From NCBI RefSeq assembly GCF_030936135.1, contig NC_082608.1:9951535-10015534 (forward strand): DNA of 64,000 nucleotides, read 5' to 3'. Below are positions 35,033 to 46,400 of this stretch, one piece after another. Positions within the stretch are counted from its first letter, which is position 1; the number at the start of each line of letters is the position of its first letter. The stretch comes from Gavia stellata (Eukaryota > Chordata > Aves > Gaviiformes > Gaviidae). The notes below the pieces were generated by a model. That model was not told where the DNA came from. It ran no database searches and saw only the letters and a program-made list of their open reading frames with translations. Position numbers and translations under genes: made by a program.

Positions 35033-38000
35033 AATGCCTACGGTAACTGATGGTAAGCAAATTATTTCGTGCTGCTGGCTTTTTTTTTTTTCCTTGCAAT
35101 GAATGGTTCTAAGTTCTGTGCTAACAAAACAAGTGTAAATGTTAGCTGAACAAGTTTGCTGGTGCCAGTTCAGAGAGGTTTTAATTTCTCGGAGAACTAC
35201 ATGTCCTAGACAAAGGAATGTTCTGTCTGCCTGTTACTGAAAAAGTTTGTAACATTGGAGGAATTGTCAAGACACATTTTGGTACTTTGTCCTTAAATTT
35301 AGAATGCAAAATGGGTGCGGGAAACAATAATCATCCTGAAAGGTAGTCTCTAGGCTTAATTTCTAAATTGCCAGCCAAGCTTCAGTATTAGTCCTTTTGC
35401 TGTTACTTTTCAGTGCTTAGTATGCATTTCATCTGTTTCTAAAAAAAAAAAAAAAAATAATTTGAAATAATTAAAACGTATTTAAATTGTAACTGGCCTC
35501 ATAAATGGGAATTACATTTTCTTTATGACTTTTAACTGTTCAAGAACATATTCTGTAATGTTATTACAGATATGATAAACTCTAGCTTTCAGTTTAAGCT
35601 AAATATAACTTTCTGGTTAATACCTATTCACGACTGAATGCAGGTGTTCCATGTGTTCTCTGGGCTGTGTGGGAAACCCATATCTGAGATAGGTATATAT
35701 ATGTGAATGAAACTGTTCAGATAAGGCATCTTTCTAAATTGGATCTCTGCTTCAGATGGTAATCCTGCTGATTTTGTAACTTTTTGCCCCCCCTCCTGAA
35801 AGGTCAACCTGCTTTATTTTGATGGGAACCTGTCTGTGCAGAGTGTGGAGATGATGGCTTTGTAGCTCCCCAGGTAGGAACGCAATCACGCGCCGGAGAT
35901 GTGGTACTTTCCAGCAGGGGTGACTTACTTTAAGAGCTTTTTTTTACTTTCTCATCTTTATCTCATGCTTTAAGAATCTTTGTTTCTGATTGTCTTGCAA
36001 CACATGTGGATACTTCTGTCTGTCTGAGTGTGTTGTCTTTCTAGGGTAGCTTGAAAAAGTTACGCATTGGTTGCTGCAGGCTGAAAACCATTTTAGGGAG
36101 GAACGGTGCAGCTAATTTTAAGGAAGATAGTTCTTCGTATTTGGGGAGGGGAGACACCAGAAAAACCCCTAAACAAACAAAAAAACCGAGAGGGAGTTCC
36201 CTTTATATTTCTTTGCCTGAGGACCCTCTTCTAAATTCTTTCTGGTCCTGGACCAGTCTGGAGGCAGATTCACAGCAGGTGGGGAGAAGCAAGTGGGCAG
36301 TTCTGCCTGGCTAGATAAGAGAAAAAGGGTTACTGTGTTTGCAAGTGGGCTGAAGCTTGTGTAACAAAGCTGAGCTAATATCAAATAACATGTCCCTGGA
36401 AGCTGTCTCTGACTAAGCATGTTACCCTGAGAGGTGGGGAGAGGGCTCCAGGGGAAGACGGCCCCGGGACAATGCATGAGGCTGCTTTCCTGGTACAGGA
36501 GTGCTGGGGCTTGAAGGCGCTGGGGAATGCCGAGAAAGCAATTTAGCTGTGCATTGCTGCATGCTCTTCCACTGGAAACTCTCTCCCTTTAATAGCTACA
36601 GACCAGCATAAAGCATGCTGCAAAGTAAATTGAATTCTGCAGTAACCCGGGTGGCGTATGATTATCTTCCTCCTTCTGGAAGGTTTGTCATAACTATGTA
36701 TCAAAACCTCACCTTGGTCTGAAAGCTGGGGGCATCCGAGAAACTTTGAACAAGAGAAATGAATCCAGTGCTAATTTTCTATTACTGCTACTATAAAATT
36801 GAAAGTTGGTGGTAGCTGTGACTGTATTGAAGGAAATAGCCCCAAATGAGTGAGCTGAGGCTGCAGTTGTGAGCTGGGGTCGGTAAGGAGGAACGCTGGT
36901 GAGCAGCAGGGTTGAAGATGCGGAGGTCGGCACTGTGAGTCTGCCAGATGCTCAGCTGCTGAAAATGCTGTCATTATCTAACAGTATTTCATAGAAATAG
37001 TTCTGCATAGCTTGTCTCATAAAGTAGTAGGATGGTCTGCCTGTGGCTATCAGTTTCTAGGTCTCAGGTCAGCATCTCCTCTTGGTTCTCGGGAATTATG
37101 GCACAAGGGGTTTCATTACATCCCGGCTTGCATGAGGTGGAGGTCAGCAGCTGGCACACGTTCAGCGGAGTGCTTGCACAAATATTCAGCCAGGCAGCCC
37201 ATGGGAGCCGCAAGCCCTGTAAGCTCTTACAGACTGGCTTGAGTTTCTCTCAGCTCCTGGGTGCCGTTTCCTTCACGTACAGCGCAGCTGGCTTGTCTCA
37301 CAGCAGAAGCAGCCTGAATTCAGGCAGCTGGGTAAAAGGCTTTTCCTTCGATGAGGCTGTGAAGTCAGACCTTGGTGCAAGCGTGGAAGGCTACTGCAGC
37401 ATCGCCCCTCAGGGGGTGGCATCACGGCGCCTGAACTGTGGCTTGGGAATTGCCAAGGGCTACAGCTGGCTTTCCTCCAGGCTCCACTGGCAGTAACACC
37501 CAGCCAGGGTACCGCCAGGTTAGGGAAAGCGTGTTGGGAAATAGTCGGGGGGCCAATGTGTATTGCAGTGGGGGAATTGGCAAGTGCACAGGTTGACATT
37601 GGGTGGCCCCACTTTACTTTGTTTGTTGGCATAAATCTCTTATTTTAGGAACGTGCTTCCTCTAGGTATTTAACAACATGCATTTAAAGCATCAGATTAC
37701 TCATACCCTCATCTTTTAAACCTTCCCCTCCCACAACCCTATGCCCTCAAAAAAAAAAAGGGAGATGCATGGCTCTTCCTTCCTCTTCTCCTGCCCTCTC
37801 CCCTGCCAGCATCGCCTGTGCCGCAGGGTGCAGACCTGCCAAGGACGGGGTGGGCAGGCAAGGTGGAGTAACTGAAAGGGGGTTTTCTGGTTTTCTTTTT
37901 GTCTGTGAGGTGGCAGGAGGTGATGACTATATACAAATGGGGAGAAGACTTTCATGTCTCTTTCTTGCCCTTACAGCACTTGATTTCTGCCAATTTGTGA

Positions 38001-39973
38001 AACTTCTGTGCTTTGAAGGTAAGACTCCAGTAAAAAAGTCACTTGGCTTGGGTTGTTGAACAGTAAGTATTTTGGTGATGGGCTCCTTCAGCCATGCTAC
38101 TGGCAAACAAGTCATGCTTGTCTTATCTTTAAAGTACAAAAACTGTTCCTCTCAAATTTTGAATTGTCCACTACTGACACAACTTATACTTAATCAAATA
38201 TTTAATTACAACTGCAGAATATTGCAATACTATGTAATCTGTCTCCTTTCGGTCTCTTGAAATAATCAGTTCAAGCCAAGCCCAAAAGGGTGAGTTTGTA
38301 TATGAAGCTTTTTATTTCTGTTCATGATGAATTTGAGATTCTAGAAAGAAATAAACTATTCTTTGCAGACGGAATAAAACCAGGGCTTTTAAAACTCTAC
38401 AGACTGGCATGTTTGAGGGCAAATTAGATCAAATGGCTATCAAGGAAGGAAGGAAAACCTTTCTGATCCCAGGGGACTTGGCTGCTGCAGCTGCCAGCAA
38501 TTCAGAGGAGCAGACTGTCTATTGGAACTGCGTATCTATTTGCAAACTGGTTTTCTTTTACTAAGCTGAACATGGTCTCATGTAACTAGTGTAGTAAGAA
38601 AGCAAATGTATTTTATAATGTACTGATTTTTATTGCAGCCCTGCTGAAACATCATATTCAAGGAGGAAAAATAAGAAAGGCCTGTTTTCGTTTGGCTTAG
38701 GATATGTGAGCACCTGGGATATAAGGAAAAAAGATGCGCAGAGCCTCACCCTGACCTTCCTTTTGCCAGTGGACCCTGGCTGGGTAGACCTGTTCTCCCT
38801 CTTCCCAGGCATGTCAGTTAAGTATCTGCTTGTTGGCACTGAAGAGACTGCTATTGACCAACAAGACCTTCTCTTTGTTTGAGGGGGAAGTATTTCCTCT
38901 TTCAGCATGTTTTCCCGTGATGTATTATGAGTCTCAAATGTTACATTTCTGACTGGGGCTTGGCTAGAGAAATAAGGGTTTAATTGGTTTCTTAAATTTC
39001 CATGAGCATTGGAAGGAGGAAGAGCTAGTGCCTTTCCAGACAGTGGTTGTGGTGGGGAAACAGTTCTCTAAATCTAAACACACTTAATGTCTTTCTGGCA
39101 ATATTGCAGTTAGTCTTCACTTTGTTTTTTTTTTTTTTAAAAAAAAAAAGCATTCAGCCACATATGTTAATGGACTTTTAAGATATAAAGGCAAAATCAA
39201 AGGATCAGATGTTTGGGTTTTTATGAACTGCATACAGTAAAATTCTTTGAAACTGAAATGATACTGGGTTTAATCACAAGCTAAACAATTTTCCTGACAG
39301 AGAAAAGGAACAAGCCTAAACATTTTCTGGAAAACCATGCAGCTAAAGGCCATGCCACAGACATGATATTCCTGGTACTAAAAGCATATCTTGGTATGTC
39401 ATATTTTCTTCCACTGGAGGCAGATTCTTTTATTTTGAGTAGGGTCAGGGGCCCAAAGTAACTTGTGTACAGGTGTGAGCTTTCAGAAAGAAACCACCAT
39501 ACACATTGATGGCATAAGGATGCAAAGTCCACTGAAGGTGAGAGGGTGAGACTGCAGCTGGGTTAGCGTGAGCAGCCAGCACGCTGCTACGCTCTGGATG
39601 TCACATCATTGCTTTTCTTAAATAGGGTTGGAGGAGTCCTCATGCAGAACTAAAAATAAGTGGCTTGGCTGAAAATTAGGCACTCGCTACAATGGCAGTA
39701 AAGATGTAATAAGGCTGTGTGGGAAAGGGTTTGAGTTTCTCCCCTCCTTGCTCCCCAAGGCAAAAGAAGAAGTAGGGACAGCTGTGATTTGCCAGGTTAT
39801 CGTGTTCAGACTCCATTTACACGAGTTTACCTATTGCGTGCCCTGCGTGTAACTAGGATAAATGGTTTGAGTCTTCTTGGACTGAATCCCAGAGTAACAA
39901 CATCAGACAGAGAAGACTGATACGGTGCTTTATTTTATAATTCCGTTTAAGGTGGTTTGATTTTTTTTTTTTT

Positions 39974-39997
39974 GGGTGGGGGGTGTGGGGGGGTGGG
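39974..39997 (+). repeat. G-run with four G-tracts (potential quadruplex)
   Basis: G-tracts of 3, 6, 7 and 3 separated by T, TGT and T, directly after 13 Ts. This fits the usual pattern for intramolecular G-quadruplex formation on the plus strand. Function unknown. Confidence 0.6.
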
Positions 39998-42480
39998 TAC
40001 TCTACCAAGATGCCAGCCTCTGCAGCTCAGCGCCTCAGCCCAGTTTTTCTGTATGTTAAAGAATTATTAACAAGAATTCAAAAAAAAAACCTTTTTCCCC
40101 CACCCCAACATATATCTTCCAAGTTCTTACCAGATGTCAATGTAATATTTGGACTGTACAGCTCACGGTGAGGGTTGGTTGTTACACTTGGGTCGGTCTG
40201 AGAATAAACAAGTTGCTCTCTCATCTCAAGATCTGCAAAACTTTGCTTGCTGATGTTCGTAAAGCTGATGTTTCTGGGCTTGCAAGAGACATCCCCTCTT
40301 ACCTATGCCAGAATAATGATGATGATGTTATTTGGGCACAGTAGAGGGCAAGTGAAAACCTTTTTACATCTTGGTTTGGGAAGTCTGGTTGTCAGCCACA
40401 GGCTCACAAGATCAAAGAAAAATGTTTTAATTTTGGCCAAAACCTTGCAGAATGAAGAATGCGCCGAGGAAAGGTTAGCTGATCCTGTGTGGTTTTATTA
40501 GTATTCTAGGCTTCAGTCAGGAGATTAATAATGGCCATAGACAGTGTCTCTTCATATTAAAGTGTCTTCACATGAGTAGTTTGGGTGAGTGCAAAAGGAC
40601 TGCAAGGCACAAGCAAGCTGTCTTGTCTCGCCCCAACTGACAATGAGTCAACACTTTAATATAAAGAAGAGACAGTTGCTAACAGTCATTAACATAACAA
40701 AGTGCCCTGTAGATCACTCCAAATTCATCTGACTGTTTTTAAGCAAATGCTTTCCCCTGAGAAGTGCCAACAGAACAATTTGTTGGAAGTTTCCCTGCCT
40801 GGGCCACCCTGTTCCGCTGGGAGCGGGAGAGGTGCTCCTGCCGGATGGCTGGGCCTGACACCTCGTACAGGGTGGTATTTTCTTGCAGTGATAGTGTGCT
40901 AAATTTTTATTTTTTAGCCCGATTTCCTATCAAAACTGGACTCAGGGGGTGTTTTTTTGTGGTTTACCCCTTATACCCTCCCTTTCCCTGTCTGTTGGCT
41001 TCTTCCATTGAACAGCTTCAAGAAGATCTGACTTCTGTTAATATAGGTAAGAAAAAGGAGGCAGACAGGCTGCTGATCCTCCACGTGAAGGAGAGGCACA
41101 GGCTCAGCCATCGTGCTCCGTGCTTGGCCAGGCCCCTGGGCGAGTGGCCGTGGGGGCTGCGTGCTGGCAGGATGAAAGGTGGGAAGCGAGAGGGGGGAAA
41201 AGGGGAAGAAGGAGTCGGAGGTGTAGCACTGGCAGCTGTGATGTACATCTGGCACTGGAGGGGGCTGAGTAGAGGCTAAGGGTAGCTCCAAGGAGGGAAG
41301 AAACGCCGTGCACAAGAGCAGGTCTGTTAGTCTGGCGCCCGTGGAGAAATTTGCTGAATTCCTATACGTGCTATCGCACAGGGGTGGTGCAAGAAATGCA
41401 TTGGTTGAATGTACCAAGAGGCCATTGTGTGTCTGCCCAGAACAACCTGCTTCTGTCGTTGCCGTAACTTGCATGTGCTCTTGAACTACGGTAAGACTGC
41501 AGGCTTCTCCCGCGGTTTCCGAGGGCTGCCTGCCGGTGCCGACAGGGCTGGGGCGCGCTGGCAGCTGCAGCGGGTTTGGATCCTCCTGCTGCCACGTGGA
41601 CTTTGCTCCCCAGCAGCCTGCCTGAACAGAAACCCCGTTTCCTGGGATTGAGTAACGGAAAGGTCCTGCTCTGGAGAAGGTAAATCATGGGAGTCTGGGA
41701 CATGTTGCTGGCTGGCACCAAGGGTAGAGATACCAGAGCGACCCGGGGGGGGATAGTTTTGAGAGGCATCAACTCACCACTTATAATGGTGTATCTGATT
41801 TTGCTGCGTGCTTACAGATAGGTCATCGCCCTGAGGGCAACTGCGGCACATGGACGCTGGGTTTGGATGGCTGTGCGTGTTCTGGCACCTGTTGCTCACG
41901 AGCATGAGAGAAATCCCCGTCTCTTCCCCCAGCTGTTGGTGTCGGAGGGGAACCAGACGGACCTCTTCCACCTCTGTCTGCTGCGCCCGGGGGAGCCATG
42001 TGTGCTGCGTGTTCACCTCTCCGGGGCGTGGGGGGAGCACGGATGCATCCCTCTGTGCGGGGCTGCACTGGGGGTCGTGTGCTCCTTCAGGGATGCGGAG
42101 AGTGGGTTGGAAGATGTCCGGGTGGGACCTGGCTGGGAGAGGGGCTGTGAAGATAGCGAGAGCAGCTCAGCAGCCCCCGCGCTCATTGACTTAATTGGGG
42201 CTACGCTGCGGGGCTGGAGGAACGCAAGATGGCCGGGGTTCTCACGGCGTGGGGAGGCTCGCTGGCGACGGCCAGGAACCGGCCAAATCATTAATGTCAA
42301 TTAAGTACAGAATGTGTAGATTACTGATGTGCTATTGTTAGGGCTCTGAAGGAAATATAATTAATAAAAGTCCCCCACCCACACCCAGAGGTGGCCCTTT
42401 GTGTTCCCTGTGCTTTCCCCTGCCGGCAACATCTATCTCCTCCCGCAGCCCCACGCTCCTTTCAGCAGCCTCGGACAGCA

Positions 42481-43180
42481 TTAACATTTGAATTAACATA
42501 AAATCACTTTCTGAAATCTGTTAACATTTATAATGTTGCTGTACTTTGCCTGATCATTGCATTTTTTTTCTGTCAGTTTGAGCTCGGTGAGTTTTTTTTC
42601 AAATGATACCAAACATAGACCTATTATGCTGCAAAAATCGCATATTTGTTTAATGATTTCCCATTGGTATCTTTGTTGCTATGAACCAAAGCATTAAATA
42701 GAAGCTAGCGCGTTAACGCTGTGTTGTTCTACATAATAAATTTGAATATCCCCAGATGAATATTTTTAACAGGAATTTTCTGAATAAAATGCATACGTGC
42801 CAGGGTATTAATAATTACTTAAAATCGGGTTTTGACGTTTAATGTTGACATCTAAAATATTTCCTTTAATTTTTGGTTGCCTCTGCAAACAGAAATGATG
42901 GCATTTGTCCTAGGGAAGGCTGGGTGGACAAATAACACTTTTACTCATAATGAAATTAAAAGCAATAAAGAAAATGTGCTAAATGTCAGCAGTAAAGCAT
43001 ATCTTCTCTTCACGTATTATGAGGAGAATATACCCCAAAATGTGCGTACACACACAAAAAACCTTTAAGTGACTTAATATGTTCGAATATTAATGGTTTG
43101 AACGTTAATCCATTGCAATGGTTCCATTTTTTGAAAATTGGCTATTTAAATACATTATTACCTCAATAAATTCTCTATGG
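42481..43180. promoter_or_regulatory. Candidate conserved non-coding element, AT-rich
   Basis: A sharp AT-rich block between GC-richer flanks, full of TTAACATTT, TTAATAATTA, TGATTAATG-like and ATAAT strings and free of repeats. Blocks of this kind in vertebrate intergenic DNA are often deeply conserved enhancers bound by homeodomain proteins. Inference from composition only; no alignment was possible. Confidence 0.3.
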
Positions 43181-43320
43181 TCACTGTGGTAGCCATAGGA
43201 TGAAAAATAATCATCATAAATCTGAATTTAAAAAAAATATCTCCAAAATTGCACAGTTTTGCTGAGAGAAACAAACGATGAAGTATATATTATTTAACTC
43301 TATATATTTTGTCCTTGCAG

Positions 43321-43494
43321 GAGTTGCTTGTCTAAAAAACCAGCAGATGGAGTCTGTTGGAGGACAACGAGGGTCTGGCAGTAGCCGAAGAAACCAGCTC
43401 GATTTTGTAAGCGAGCAATGACTGAAAACCTTCACCAAGTTGGTTGACGCTGAAGCATCTGCATTTGCAGAGAGCAGCTTTGCTGGGAACCCAG
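43321..43494 (+). other. Exon-like segment (possible lncRNA exon)
   Basis: The acceptor TTTTGTCCTTGCAG ends at 43320 and the donor ACCCAG|GTGAGT starts at 43495; both are close to consensus. A weaker inner donor (TTTT|GTAAGC) is at 43407. One frame is open from the acceptor for about 32 residues and then stops; the other two stop sooner. So if real it is non-coding or a terminal coding piece. It adjoins the AT-rich block at 42,481-43,180. Confidence 0.3.
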
Positions 43495-46400
43495 GTGAGT
43501 TGGTATGGGATCCTCTGCCCCTGGTAGAAGGAATCTGGCGGGGAACGGCCAAAGACGGCTGGTACCATAGCTGCTGCTTTCTGCTGGATGGTGGAAAAAC
43601 CAACATGCTTCGGTTTCCGCACAGCCAACTGGTATTTTTCAGCATTGGCGGCTTTGCATTCAACTGCATGGAAGTACAGCAGCGAGGACGTCCGACGGGG
43701 CGCGGGCAGGAATGCTCCAAGGCGGCAGCTGCCCTGGGCCCCGCGGAAGCCGCAGCCTTGCTGGGCGAGCATCGCTGGCCTGGTGGCGTGGGGCGGTGGT
43801 TTGGGGGGTGCGGGAGGGCTCCGGGAGCTGCCCCGCAGCACAGCTGCACTGCAGGGCGAAGCTGCTGGGGTGGTCTGAAGGGAAAATGAATGTCACGCTC
43901 CTATCTTTCCACACAAGATGCTGCTCAGCACTGTAACATCTGTCTAAGGGCAGATGTGATGTTTCAGGTCGGAGAGCATCTCCGTGGAAGCTCGGACGCA
44001 GGAGAGGCCAGGGTCCATGTGCGAGGCTTGTGCGTGCGGTCAGGCAGGGTGGGAAAGCCCCTTGTCCCTTCTTGGTTTTTACAACTTCTTTGTTAAAATA
44101 ATTATGAGGAAAATGATGAATCACCTCCACGCTTTTGCATCTCTGAGTGTCTCTCGTGCACAAACATGTGTGTGCGTCGCTGAATTTCTTGGCGTTTTTA
44201 ACAGGAAGAGGATTGTTATTTGCAAGCGTCAGCGATCGCTGGGATGTTCTTTGCATGGAGTTGGCCATTCAGACCAGTGGCAAAGCAGAGGGAGAGGAGA
44301 GGATAGCTGTGGTTTGAGTGCTCCCCTGACGCTTTGCCATAGCAGGAGGGTCGTGAGCAGGGACTTTGCAAAAAGTAGCAGCCAGCAGGGACTGCAGGAG
44401 AACCACAGGCATGGTTTGTGTCCCAGAACTACGGCACTTGGGGGGCTACACTGTAATAACAGTAATTATAGGCAGAAGAGGGAAGAATACCCCACCTCTG
44501 ACTTTTTCCATTCCCATGACATCTATTCCTCATCATCATTTTCAGCTCCTGCCCCCTCAAGGCACCTCTCATCCACACCTGAAGATCCTTGTGCGAGCAT
44601 CTGGAAATGTTACGGGCTTTTGAATTTTTTGGCTGCATTGTCACTCAGCTAATAGCATTCAACAACAGTAGACCTTGGTGCGGCAAAACTTGATAAGGCT
44701 GATAAAATACTGACCCATGTAAACGAATGAGAAGTTTTGCCATTATTTTCTTCTTTCATTTGAACTCTTGTGACCAGAGTAACCTGTGTATACTTATACT
44801 GATGTGTCCAGCTGCTCAGCCACACGTGTTGTACAAGGAGAAGGAAAGAAACCAAATGACTCTCGAGTCCTTCACGAGCCCTGAGAATGGAGACGTCGCA
44901 GCAGTATGCAAAGGAGCGTGCCCAGGCGGCAAGCGCAGCGCGGATACTCCCCGTTCACAGAGTCCCACCCTGTGCACGCAGGGACCGATCCTGGGGTGCC
45001 CTCGCCTAGCTCAGAGACAGGCATCTCTGTATGTTTAGGAATATAGCAATGGGATTATCTTTGCTGCTAAACCCTCAAAAAGCTGAGCTCCCTAACTATG
45101 AATTACAGCCTTTCCTTTCATATCTGCAGCTGAGTTTGACATGCATAGCTGCAGCTGGCCTTACCTCTACAGTTTTATTTGATAAATCTGATTGATGAGG
45201 GTTTTTAATTCCTCTCAATCTCTTTAAATTAAAAAAAAGAGAGAGAGAAGTTGAAAAGAGCTGTAATTGCAAGTGAGCACTATAGAAACCTACAGCCAGC
45301 AGGCGTGCTTCAAAGGAAACAGGGCCAGCCTGGACCCTTTAGTTGCTGACTAGCGAGGGCTTCAAACGTGTCTGCATGGTGACTGTGTTTTAATTTTGAT
45401 CCATACCAAAAGAGCTTAATCAGAAGATACTGGGGGTTTTGATGCATACGGCCTCTTCAATTCAGTGAGCGTAGGCTGCTGTTAGAGCAGACGCTGAAGG
45501 TGGTCTCCAGCGTGACGGGGTGGGTGTCCCGGCCAGACTCCCCCAGTGCAGGCAGGCACAGCCCTGCCTCCTCTCCTGCCCACGGAGCTGTGGTTTGTGT
45601 CTGATGGGTATCAAGGAAAAGCTTCCTCCTGGAGGAGCAAGAGACCTGCTTGGTGCATTTAAAGCCCCCGTGCTCACAGAGCAGCCTGGCTGGGCCGTCT
45701 GCTCCGACCATCCCAGGCAGCAGGCAGGAACACGGCTCTCCCCTGCGCTTGCAGGTGAGCCACTTCCCTGGGCCCTTGTGTTTGCTCATGCGGTGGTGCG
45801 GCCATTGCCTGTGCTTCTGGGCACGCGCAGCCAGCTGCCTGCACGCCTTCCCGCTGTGCTGTCGCCTGTCTGCGTCAGCCCCCGGTCCATCCCGCCGTGC
45901 CCCCAGGAACGGGGTGCAGAGGGCAGCACCTTCCCCTGCTTTCCCACCACCTTCCCTGGCACGCTCCCCTGCGTGGCTGGTGAATTAAGCAACTAATTTT
46001 CATTAGTGTCAATGCACCTTGCACCTACCTCTAAACTACCAATTAAAGTTATTGATTCTGATCAGCAAAGGTACTAAATTCCAGTCGGAACTGAAAAAGC
46101 AGGTACTAAACTTAGAGACAATCTGTTTAATGCAGCCGTGGACTAAAGCAACCGATTTATCATCTTTGTATCTTTACAAACGCTAATGCTCAGGATGTGG
46201 GTCTGGACCAACTCCTGTGTGTTTGGAGTCTTCTCATTTTGTCTAACTGGGACAGGTTTGAGCTGCGTATCTCCAGCTGTTGCCCTTGAATAGCTATCTC
46301 CTCAGAAACACATTGATTTTTTTTTTTTTTTGGTTCAGTTGATTAATTCTACAGGATGATTAATTATTGTGTAAAGATAATTTTGTGTTTATTGGTTTGG

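Larger units (their letters stand above)
34301..42480. other. Intergenic: downstream of CCNE1
   Basis: No exon or gene recognised. Holds poly(A) near 35441-35457, a T13/A11 hairpin-prone tract near 39126-39149, a T-run followed by a G-run at 39961-39997, and poly(A) near 40079-40090. Composition moves from AT-rich to mixed by about 36.5 kb. Open frames up to 171 codons (for example 40764-41279) have no splice context or family resemblance and overlap frames on the other strand. Confidence 0.7.

Noticed and set aside
43214..43849. 211-codon minus-strand frame
   Set aside because: No recognisable domain, overlaps frames on both strands, and runs from GC-rich into AT-rich sequence with an abrupt change of amino-acid composition.
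43984..44652. 222-codon plus-strand frame
   Set aside because: Ser/Cys/His-rich sequence without motif; no splice or promoter context; no support.
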